Shown here one piece after another: positions 17,344 through 25,664 of a stretch of DNA of 64,000 nt (position 1 is its first letter; every line of letters starts with the position of its first letter). A program made the position numbers and the translations under genes. The notes beneath the pieces were generated by a model. The model was not told the DNA's origin. It worked only from the letters and a program-made list of their open reading frames with translations, and searched no databases. This DNA is from Methylovirgula sp. HY1. GTDB lineage: Bacteria > Pseudomonadota > Alphaproteobacteria > Rhizobiales > Beijerinckiaceae. The stretch covers positions 310,001 through 374,000 of the forward strand of contig NZ_CP073764.1 of assembly GCF_019343105.1 (NCBI RefSeq), in the 5' to 3' direction.

Positions 17344-18784
17344 GCTCTTTCGCACGACGGCCTTCAAGATTTCGGTCGTCTATCTTCTCTTGTCGGCGCT
17401 TGGCGCCGGGCTGGTCCTTGCCCGTGTCGGCTGGAATGTCAGGCAATTGATCGATGAGCAGCTCGCCCAGACCGTCAATGCCGACATCACCGGGCTTGCC
17501 GAGCAATATGACCAAGGTGGCGTCAAGCAACTGGTGCAGGCGATCCAGCGCCGCATTCGTCAGCCGGGCGCCGATCTCTATCTGCTGACGACTTTTGCCG
17601 GCGAGCCGATCGTCGGAAATATCGTGAGCCTGCCGCCCGGCGTGCTCAGCCATCCGGGCCTTGTCGAAACCGACTATTTGCGCAGCGGCGATGTCGCCGC
17701 GCATCATCGCGCGCTAGCGCGAATCTTTGCGTTGCCAGGCGGCTTTCATTTGCTCGTCGGGCATGATGTCGAAGAGGGCATGCGGCTGCGCCATATCCTC
17801 GCCGGCGCGCTTGCTACCTCGCTTTTCTGGCTCATTCTCATCGGCACGATCGGGGGGCTGTGGGCGGCGCGGCGCGTCTTGCATCGAGTCGATAAGATCA
17901 ACGCGCAGGCGCAAACGATCGTCACCGGCGGCCTGTCCGGCCGTGTGCCACTTGCCGGCACCGGCGACGAACTCGATCGACTCGTGCAGAACTTGAATGC
18001 CATGCTCGATCGCATCCAGGTTCTCATGCAGGGTTTGAAGGAAGTTTCCGACAATATCGCGCATGATCTGCGCACGCCGTTGACGCGCTTGCGCAGCCGC
18101 GCCGAACAGGCGCTCCATACGGCCAAGACAGTCGACGACTATCGTTCGGCGCTCGAAAAGGTCATTGAGGAATCGGATGGCCTGATCCGTATTTTCAATG
18201 CCCTGCTCATGATCGCACGGGCGGAGGCGGGGACGGGTTTCGACGGGATGGTGGATTTCGACCCAGCGAGTGTCGCGCGCGATGTTGCCGAGCTTTACGA
18301 GCCGCTGGCGGAAGATAATGGTGTGATGCTGGCCCTCGATGTCGATACCGGCCTGACGCTGCGCGGCAGCCGCGAACTCGTCGGCCAGGCACTCGCCAAT
18401 CTCGTCGACAATGCCTTGAAATATGGGATGCCGCCGCAAGCGGGAGAGGGCGCTCAGGCGGAAGCGGCGGTCATTGTCTTGTCGGCGAAGCGGCATGGTC
18501 ATTTCATCGAAATCAGCGTTGCCGATCGCGGCCCGGGCATTGCCGTCGAAGATCGGACGCGGGTGCTGGATCGTTTCACGCGTTTGGAAAACTCCCGCTC
18601 GCGTCCTGGCTCGGGTCTCGGCCTGGCGCTCGCCGCAGCGGTCGCGCGTCTCCATAACGGCAGATTGCTGATCGAGGATAATGAGCCCGGACTTAGGGTT
18701 GTTCTTGCTCTGCCGGCGGGCGTTAGAGTGCCGCCGCTCCTCGCAGCACCCTTGGTGCAGGCACAGGCTGGAGCCGTGGCGTGA
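17327..18784 (+). CDS. Sensor histidine kinase paired with the overlapping regulator
   Basis: A 485-residue membrane kinase. Two helices (about 13-33 and 160-182) bound a periplasmic region. A HAMP domain is followed by phosphoacceptor His246 in NIAHDLRTPLTRLR, an N box (NLVDNALKYG), G1 (DRGPGI), an F box and G2 (GSGLGLALA). The GTG start at 17327 lies inside the regulator gene, and its stop overlaps the glnE start (GTGA). The chain regulator, kinase, glnE looks like one transcript. The signal sensed is not evident. Confidence 0.9.
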   Translation: MTALGKLFRTTAFKISVVYLLLSALGAGLVLARVGWNVRQLIDEQLAQTVNADITGLAEQYDQGGVKQLVQAIQRRIRQPGADLYLLTTFAGEPIVGNIVSLPPGVLSHPGLVETDYLRSGDVAAHHRALARIFALPGGFHLLVGHDVEEGMRLRHILAGALATSLFWLILIGTIGGLWAARRVLHRVDKINAQAQTIVTGGLSGRVPLAGTGDELDRLVQNLNAMLDRIQVLMQGLKEVSDNIAHDLRTPLTRLRSRAEQALHTAKTVDDYRSALEKVIEESDGLIRIFNALLMIARAEAGTGFDGMVDFDPASVARDVAELYEPLAEDNGVMLALDVDTGLTLRGSRELVGQALANLVDNALKYGMPPQAGEGAQAEAAVIVLSAKRHGHFIEISVADRGPGIAVEDRTRVLDRFTRLENSRSRPGSGLGLALAAAVARLHNGRLLIEDNEPGLRVVLALPAGVRVPPLLAAPLVQAQAGAVA

Positions 18785-21693
18785 GCGCTTCGCCGTTGCG
18801 CGATCTCCTCACCAAGGCGCCGGCAATCGCTGCCGGACATATGTTGGAGCAAGCGCAGGCCCGGCGCGAAACATTTTTCGCCGAAGCCGATCCTTTTCCT
18901 TGCGCGCCGCCGGTTAGGGCGCTGTTGCTCGGCATCGCGGATCATTCGCCTTATCTGTGGCGCCTGATCCGCGCCGATCCTTCCCGCTTGCGCCGTCTCT
19001 TGGATGCGCCGCCGCAAGAGCGGCTCGCGGTCTGTCTCGAAACGCTCGAGTCGGCGTGCGAGTTCGCAGAATCCGAAGCCCAGGCAATGCGATTGTTGCG
19101 GCATGCGAAGCAGGAGATTGCGCTGCTCGTTGCCTTGGCCGATCTCGGCGGTGCCTGGAGTGGCGAAACGGTCATGTCGGCGCTGACCGCGGCGGCCGAC
19201 GTCTTCGTAAGATCTGCTTTGCGCTTCATTTTGCGGAGCGCCGTCGCTCGTCATCATCTCGTCTGCGCCGACGCGGCGGCGCCGGAGCGCGCTTGCGGCG
19301 TCGTCATTCTTGCGCTCGGCAAACATGGCGCTGGCGAACTCAATTATTCGAGCGACACGGATCTCATTGTTCTGTTCGATCCGGCGACCCCGGTGCCCGG
19401 CGGCATCGAGGCCGGCACGCTTTTCGTGCGGATCACGCGCCAGCTGGTGAAGCTCTTACAAGAACGCACCGCAGACGGTTATGTGCTGCGGGTCGATTTG
19501 AGGCTCAGGCCAGATCCGGGTTCGACGGCGGTCGCGATCTCTTTGCCGACTGCTTTCTCCTATTACGAACTCTATGGACAGAATTGGGAGCGCGCGGCTT
19601 TGATCAAGGCGCGGCCGATCGCCGGCGATCTCCAGCTCGGTGCGACATTCCTCGCCGGCCTCAGGCCGTTCATCTGGCGCAAATATCTCGATTATGCGGC
19701 GATTGCCGATATTCACGCGATGAAGCGGCAAATTCATGCCGTGCGTGGCCATGCCGAGGTGACGGTCGCCGGTCATGACGTCAAATTGGGCCGCGGCGGC
19801 ATTCGCGAGATCGAGTTTTTCGTTCAGACCCAGCAGCTCATCTATGGCGGCAAGAAAGTTGAACTGCGCGGCTCCAAAACGCTCGCCATGCTGGCGGAAC
19901 TGGCGCGGGAAGAGCTCATCTCCTTAACCGCGCGCGAGGATCTCACCGCCGCCTATCTGTTCTTGCGCGAGATCGAGCATCGCCTGCAAATGCTCAATGA
20001 CGAGCAGACGCAACGATTGCCGCAAGACGAGACGGAGCTCTCCCGGTTTGCGAATTTTTGCGGCTACCCGGACCTCGCAGGCTTCGCGCACGTCTTCACC
20101 CTTCATCTGAGCCGTGTCGTCGAACATTATGCGCAGCTTTTCGAAAATGCGCCGGGTCTGTCAGGTGATATCGGTAATCTCGTCTTCACCGGCGTCAGCG
20201 ACGATCCCGAAACGCTCGAGACCCTGGCTAATCTCGGCTTCAAACGCCCGCCGCTCGCGGCCGAGACAATCCGCGGCTGGCATTTCGGTCGGCATCCGGC
20301 CATGCGCTCGGAGCGTGCCCGCGAGGTCTTGACCGAACTCGTGCCGGCGCTGCTGCAAGCCTTTGCCCAGTCCGGCGATTCGGATGCCGCGCTGGCTGCT
20401 TTCGATTCGGCGCTGGGCCGGATGAAGGCCGTGGTCGAGCTGCTCTCGATCTTGAAATCCAATGGACGTTTGCGCGCGCTCTTCGCCAACATTCTCGGCG
20501 CGGCGCCACGGCTCGCCGAAATGGTGGTCCGGCGTCCACATGTCCTCGATGCGGCGATGGACCGGACTATTCTTACCGCCGCGCTCGATGATACGACTTT
20601 CGCAACGCGCCTCGAGGCACAATTGGCAGCGGCTGCGAGCACCGAGGATTTTCTCGATTCCTTGCGCGATTTCGCACTGGAGGAGTCCTTTCTGATCGGG
20701 GTGCGGCTCATGGCCGATCTGATCACCCCGGATGCGGCGGGCGCTGCCTATGCGGCGCTGGCGGGCAGTATCGTCGGCGCCACGCTCGACCATATGATTG
20801 AAGTCTTCGCCGAAAAATATGGGCGCGTCGCGGGTGGCCGCTGCGTCATTCTTGGCCTTGGCAAACTCGGCTCGCGCGAGATGAGCGCGATCTCCGACCT
20901 CGATCTGATCCTCATCTATGATTTCGATCCCGAACATCCGATCGCGGACGGGCCGCAGGCGTTGCATGCCGTGGATTATTTCACCAAGCTCACGCAAAGG
21001 ATCATCTCATGCTTGACGGTCGCGACGCGCCGCGGCGGCCTGTATGAGGTCGATATGCGGCTGCGTCCGTCTGGACGCAAAGGTCCGGTGGCGACGCAAT
21101 TTTCGAGCTTTTCGGCCTATCAGGCAGAAGCGGCGCAAACCTGGGAACATATGGCGCTCACCCGCGCGCGTGTGATCGCCGGCGAGCCGTCTTTGCGCGC
21201 CGCTGTCGAGGCCGCGCGCGTGGAGATCCTGTCGCGCTCGCCGGTTTCGACCTTGCGCCATGACATTGCCGCGATGCGCCATCTCATTGCCGAGACAAAA
21301 AGCGATCATGGCGCTTTCGATCTCAAATATGGCGCGGGCGGTCTGGTCGATATTGATTTTCTCGCGCAATATCTCAGCCTCGCCCATGCGCATGAAGATC
21401 CAGCCATGCTGGCCGATCATCCGGCGGCTTTGATCGCGCGCGCAGGCGCGGCGGGCTATCTCGACGCCGAGTCCGTGGAGGTTCTCCTGGCTGCGCGACG
21501 CCTCTTCACCGAGATCATGCAGCTCCAGACCACGCTCATCGGTGCCACGGTGACGTCCGGCGACGAATTGCAGGAGGCCGTGCGCAAGCGCTTGGCGGCC
21601 GTGGCCGGCTTGCCGGATCTGCGGCGGCTCGAAACCGAATTGGCGGAGACGCGCGGCCGGGTGCGAGAGATCTTCAGCAAGGTGATCGGCTGA
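18781..21693 (+). CDS. glnE: Bifunctional glutamine synthetase adenylyltransferase/deadenylase GlnE
   Basis: Cytoplasmic enzyme that attaches and removes AMP on glutamine synthetase in response to PII and glutamine. The 970 residues match the family. Two nucleotidyltransferase domains are visible. The N-terminal deadenylase half has GELNYSSDTDLIVLFD at about 187-202. The C-terminal adenylylase half has GSREMSAISDLDLILIYD at about 696-713. Both keep the catalytic aspartate pair. A helical linker with the regulatory region lies between. The GTG start overlaps the kinase stop, which couples nitrogen control to that operon at the translational level. Confidence 0.96.
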   Translation: MSASPLRDLLTKAPAIAAGHMLEQAQARRETFFAEADPFPCAPPVRALLLGIADHSPYLWRLIRADPSRLRRLLDAPPQERLAVCLETLESACEFAESEAQAMRLLRHAKQEIALLVALADLGGAWSGETVMSALTAAADVFVRSALRFILRSAVARHHLVCADAAAPERACGVVILALGKHGAGELNYSSDTDLIVLFDPATPVPGGIEAGTLFVRITRQLVKLLQERTADGYVLRVDLRLRPDPGSTAVAISLPTAFSYYELYGQNWERAALIKARPIAGDLQLGATFLAGLRPFIWRKYLDYAAIADIHAMKRQIHAVRGHAEVTVAGHDVKLGRGGIREIEFFVQTQQLIYGGKKVELRGSKTLAMLAELAREELISLTAREDLTAAYLFLREIEHRLQMLNDEQTQRLPQDETELSRFANFCGYPDLAGFAHVFTLHLSRVVEHYAQLFENAPGLSGDIGNLVFTGVSDDPETLETLANLGFKRPPLAAETIRGWHFGRHPAMRSERAREVLTELVPALLQAFAQSGDSDAALAAFDSALGRMKAVVELLSILKSNGRLRALFANILGAAPRLAEMVVRRPHVLDAAMDRTILTAALDDTTFATRLEAQLAAAASTEDFLDSLRDFALEESFLIGVRLMADLITPDAAGAAYAALAGSIVGATLDHMIEVFAEKYGRVAGGRCVILGLGKLGSREMSAISDLDLILIYDFDPEHPIADGPQALHAVDYFTKLTQRIISCLTVATRRGGLYEVDMRLRPSGRKGPVATQFSSFSAYQAEAAQTWEHMALTRARVIAGEPSLRAAVEAARVEILSRSPVSTLRHDIAAMRHLIAETKSDHGAFDLKYGAGGLVDIDFLAQYLSLAHAHEDPAMLADHPAALIARAGAAGYLDAESVEVLLAARRLFTEIMQLQTTLIGATVTSGDELQEAVRKRLAAVAGLPDLRRLETELAETRGRVREIFSKVIG

Positions 21694-21714
21694 TGCCGGC
21701 GTTCAGGGCGCGCC

Positions 21715-24111
21715 TCAATGCGCAATCCCGCCGGCGGCCGAGCGCAGCGCTTGGCGCGGCAAATGTCGTTGCGGCGGGAATTGCCGCGGCGGCTTGGGAC
21801 GCGGCGCAACGTCCGGGATCGGCATTTGCCCACGGGGCAGGCGGACCAACACGACCGTGCCCTTGCCGGGTGTCGAACGAATGCGCAGCGATCCCTCGTG
21901 CAGATCGACGAGCGAACGGGCAATGGCGAGGCCGAGGCCCGATCCTTTGAATCCGTTTTCGAGAAGGCCATTGCTTTGCTCGAAGGGTCGTCCGAGATGT
22001 TCCATCGCGCTCGGCGAGATGCCGATGCCGGTGTCGCCGATATAAATGTCCAGGGCACCGGGCAAGAGGCGCGTTCGCACGGCGATGCGGCCGCTCTCGG
22101 GCGTGAATTTCACCGCATTGCGCAACAGGATCGCGAGAATGCGCTCGACCGCCAGCCGGTCGGCGTGGATCTTGGTTTCGGGCAATTCGGCTTCGTCTAT
22201 GGCGATCGATTTCTCGCTGGCCCAATCGCGTATGCCGTCCATCGCCTTGGCAACGATGCTGCCGACGAGGAATTCGGATTTTTCGAGACGCACGCGGCCG
22301 GTATCGAGCCGCGACATGTCGAGCACGTCGGAGATGACATTAAGCAAATGCTGACCGCTGGCGCGAATGTCGTTGCAATAATCGACATAGCGCGGCGAGC
22401 CGAGCGTGCCGAATGTTTCCTGCGTCATCAATTCGGAAAAACCGATGATCGCATTGAGCGGTGTGCGCAGCTCATGACTCATATTGGCGAGAAATTCCGA
22501 TTTGGCGCGATTGGCGGATTCGGCTTCCGCCTTCTGTTCGAGATGTCTTTCGGCGAGATCGGCAAGCTGCTGGGCTTGAAGTTCGAGCGTTTGCCGCGAT
22601 CGGCGGAGATCCGCCACTGTCGCCATTAGACGCTGTTCCGAATCCATCAATTGTTCTTCGTGATGTTTCAGCGCCGTGATGTCGGTGCCGACCGAAACAT
22701 AGCCGCCGTCCTTGGTGCGTCTTTCATTGATCTGTAGCCAGCGGCCATCGGCCAGCCGCGCTTCGTAGGTTTTGGCGCCGACTTGCGCGCGGCCGCCGAG
22801 CGCGATTTCGGACTGGATCAGCGGCGCCGTGGCGGTGGTCATTACTTGGGCATAGGGAAGGCCTGGCGCCACGGCGTCATTCGACAGATTATGAAAGCGC
22901 TGGAACTTGGAATTGCACATGACGAGGCGATTGTCCTTGTCCCAAAGGACAAAGGCTTCGGAGACGGTCTCGAGCGCGTCGCGCAACCTTATGTCGGCGG
23001 TCGCGGAACGCTCGGCAAGCAGCCTCTGTTCGGTGATGTCGACGGTGATGCCGACGAGATGGGCCGTATTGTCGGCGCTGTCATGCACCAGCTCGGCCCG
23101 CGCCCGCAACCAGATCCAATCCCCCTTCGCATTGCGAATCCGGAAGGTGTGATCAATCGCATTGGTGGCCGTCGTCGTGACCAATTCTGCCACAAGGGTA
23201 AGAGCATCATCCTGCGGATGGATGAGCGCGTTCACATCGCCGAAAGAGAGAAACGGTTGATCGGGAACCATGCCGAGCATCGCATACATGGAATCCGACC
23301 AATAGATTCGGCCACGGGCGAGATCCCAGTCCCATAGACCGCAGCGGCCGCGGTTCAACGCCTTATCGATGCGGCCGCGAATGCGGTCGCCCTCCGCTTC
23401 GGCGTTGCGGGCGCGCCTTGCCTGCCAAAAATAGGCGCCGGCGACGGAACAAAGAACAATGATTGTCGCGAGAAGCGCCGCGCCAGCGCGAATGGCGGCG
23501 CGTCGCCAGCTCGCGAGAACCGCATTCATCGGATGAATGAACGCGATCTGCGCGAAGGGGGCCTTTAGACTCCGTACTGTCGCCAAGGTATCCGTGGCGT
23601 CGGCAAGATTGATGCGCATGACGCCCGCCTTTTCGGCGAAAACGGTGAGGAGCTGGTTCGGACCGAGCCAATCGATAAGGCGACCGCCAATGTCGAGAGT
23701 CGGCGGAAAGGCCGCGACGATCGTGCCTTTCGCGTCGGTGACGAGAATATGTTCGCCGCGCGCTAAGATGCGATCAGGGAGGATTCGCGCCAGAACATGC
23801 GCCTCGTCCGACGCGGTGACATTGGCCGGTAGCCGCTCCAGCGTCGCGTTGAACTCTTGGGTGACGGTCGCTGCGATCAGGTCGAGCTCAACGATCGCAG
23901 TGTCGATGGCGCTGTCGCGCGCATCGGTGATGAGCAAGATAGTGATCGTCGTTAGCGTCCCGATGAAAATAGCAATCATCGCCGGAACGGCGCGGCGGAC
24001 CCAAGGTTCGAGCTTGAGATAGTTCTGAAACGCGGGCCGGCCAGACGCGCCAGCGAGCTTTTGCGAGATGCGCGCGCACTCCGGCATCTCGGCCGCGACT
24101 GCCCGGACCAT
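21715..24111 (-). CDS. PAS-domain membrane sensor histidine kinase, PleC/PdhS-like
   Basis: A 798-residue kinase. An N-terminal membrane helix (about 38-60), a periplasmic or extracytoplasmic domain of about 150 residues and a second helix near 218-240 are followed by two or three PAS segments (about 265-385 and 395-510). Then come a coiled coil, phosphoacceptor His546 in ANMSHELRTPLNAIIGFSEL, and an ATPase domain with GDTGIGIS and GSGLGLAI. ATG 24111 has a GAGGGGG site. The kinase core and its position beside glnE recall PleC-type cell-cycle kinases of Rhizobiales; that name is inference. The Pro/Arg-rich tail is likely disordered. It is convergent with glnE. Confidence 0.85.
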   Translation of the reverse strand: MVRAVAAEMPECARISQKLAGASGRPAFQNYLKLEPWVRRAVPAMIAIFIGTLTTITILLITDARDSAIDTAIVELDLIAATVTQEFNATLERLPANVTASDEAHVLARILPDRILARGEHILVTDAKGTIVAAFPPTLDIGGRLIDWLGPNQLLTVFAEKAGVMRINLADATDTLATVRSLKAPFAQIAFIHPMNAVLASWRRAAIRAGAALLATIIVLCSVAGAYFWQARRARNAEAEGDRIRGRIDKALNRGRCGLWDWDLARGRIYWSDSMYAMLGMVPDQPFLSFGDVNALIHPQDDALTLVAELVTTTATNAIDHTFRIRNAKGDWIWLRARAELVHDSADNTAHLVGITVDITEQRLLAERSATADIRLRDALETVSEAFVLWDKDNRLVMCNSKFQRFHNLSNDAVAPGLPYAQVMTTATAPLIQSEIALGGRAQVGAKTYEARLADGRWLQINERRTKDGGYVSVGTDITALKHHEEQLMDSEQRLMATVADLRRSRQTLELQAQQLADLAERHLEQKAEAESANRAKSEFLANMSHELRTPLNAIIGFSELMTQETFGTLGSPRYVDYCNDIRASGQHLLNVISDVLDMSRLDTGRVRLEKSEFLVGSIVAKAMDGIRDWASEKSIAIDEAELPETKIHADRLAVERILAILLRNAVKFTPESGRIAVRTRLLPGALDIYIGDTGIGISPSAMEHLGRPFEQSNGLLENGFKGSGLGLAIARSLVDLHEGSLRIRSTPGKGTVVLVRLPRGQMPIPDVAPRPKPPRQFPPQRHLPRQALRSAAGGIAH

Positions 24112-24267
24112 AGTGAAGCCCCCTCGAGATGGACCCGGAATGATGTGCCGCATCTTTCCGAATCATGCCCATCTGAATCCGAGAGTGGCGATTTGTCCAG
24201 AGCTTAATGAAGCGTGAAAGAGAAATTTGATCGCGGTAATTTATTTGCGGCGAACTGCAGCAGAGTT

Positions 24268-25524
24268 TCATTCAGCAGCGGAAGATTTCTGCCAGATCAG
24301 CCGGCGGATCGGCGTGAATTCGGTCGCATAGCCGGCGAGCGCCAGCACAGCGAAACCGGCCCCGGCGAAGCAGGTCGCAGGCCATCCGCCAAGCGCATAG
24401 GCAAAACTGGCAAGCGCGGAGCCGATGGCACCCCCGATGAAGAACAAGGCGATGAAGAGTCCGTTCAAACGGGCGCGGATATCGGCCGCGAGGCTGTAGA
24501 TCGCGCGCTGACTCAAGACGAGATTGAGGGCGACGCCGGCATCGAGGAGCAATGCGCCGATGACGAGCACAGTCATTGAGCCCATGGCGCCGCCGATCGC
24601 GACGAGCACGAAGGCGAGGAGCACCATGATAATGGCGCAGCCGGTGGCCGGCCGCGACCAGCCGCGATCGGCCATGCGGCCGGCGAGGGGCGCGATGAAC
24701 GCGCCGCCGGCGCCGACCAGCGCGAAGAGTCCGATGCCTTGCTGGGTCAAAGAGAAAGTCGGGCCAGCCAGGAACAAAGGCACGGCGGTCCAAAACAGAC
24801 TGAAAGCGCCAAACAGCGCCGCTTGATAGCCGCCGCGGCGGCGCAGTTCCGGAACGTTCAGGAGAAGCGGGCCGAGCGACAGCAGAATTTTTCGATAAGT
24901 GAGCTCGGAATGGCGTGGGAAGGACGGCAAGGCAAAGGACAAGACCAGCGCCAGCGCCAGCATCAAGCCGCCCGACAATCCGAAGACCAGGCGCCAACCG
25001 CCGTAATGCGTCACAAAGCTCGCCACGGGGCGCGACAGCATGATGCCCATCAAAAGGCCGCTCATGACATTGCCGACGACTTGGCCGCGCTGCCGCGCCG
25101 GCGCCAGATGGGCCGAGAAAGGAATGATGACCTGGACCGCCGAACTCGTAATGCCGACGAGAAGGATGAAGACGAAGAAAGCGGAAATGGTCGAGGTCAA
25201 GGAAAGACCGAAAAGCGCTGCCGCATTGAGCAAGAGGATCGCGACAATGAGCCGGCGATTTTCGACGAGATCGCCGAGCGGCACCAGAAACGCGAGGCCG
25301 AGGCCATAGCCGACCTGCATCAAAGTCATGACGAGGCCGACCGCCCAGGGCGGCAAATGCAGCGCTGCGCCAATAACGCCGTCCAAAGGCTGCGCGTAAT
25401 AGATATTGGCGACGATCGCGCCAGCCGAAACGGCGAGGACGAAGGTCATCATGAAGGAGACGGGAGGCTGTTGCGTGGAAGATGCGATGGGCGCCGGCAT
25501 AGGGGGATCCAAGACTCGATGCAT
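24268..25524 (-). CDS. Major facilitator superfamily transporter (drug/arabinose-efflux-like)
   Basis: A 418-residue inner-membrane protein with twelve predicted helices. The first helix runs from about residue 24 to 44 (FMMTFVLAVSAGAIVANIYYAQP). The signature between helices 2 and 3 is weak (GDLVENRRLI), as in DHA1-type exporters. It is probably a proton-linked exporter; the substrate cannot be told. The start may be the ATG at 25524 or the ATG at 25500 (MPAPIASS), neither with a good ribosome site. No regulator gene is next to it. Confidence 0.85.
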   Translation of the reverse strand: MHRVLDPPMPAPIASSTQQPPVSFMMTFVLAVSAGAIVANIYYAQPLDGVIGAALHLPPWAVGLVMTLMQVGYGLGLAFLVPLGDLVENRRLIVAILLLNAAALFGLSLTSTISAFFVFILLVGITSSAVQVIIPFSAHLAPARQRGQVVGNVMSGLLMGIMLSRPVASFVTHYGGWRLVFGLSGGLMLALALVLSFALPSFPRHSELTYRKILLSLGPLLLNVPELRRRGGYQAALFGAFSLFWTAVPLFLAGPTFSLTQQGIGLFALVGAGGAFIAPLAGRMADRGWSRPATGCAIIMVLLAFVLVAIGGAMGSMTVLVIGALLLDAGVALNLVLSQRAIYSLAADIRARLNGLFIALFFIGGAIGSALASFAYALGGWPATCFAGAGFAVLALAGYATEFTPIRRLIWQKSSAAE

Positions 25525-25664
25525 GTTCTTGAAGTGTCGCCCCTATATAGGACGGCACCGCACCATTTATGCGCACCGCACGCCAGTCGGCATCAAAAGC
25601 CCGTGTAAAGGGCGCCAGACCCGCGTCTCCTTCATGGCAGGACCGCAAGGCGTGCAGGGATTGC

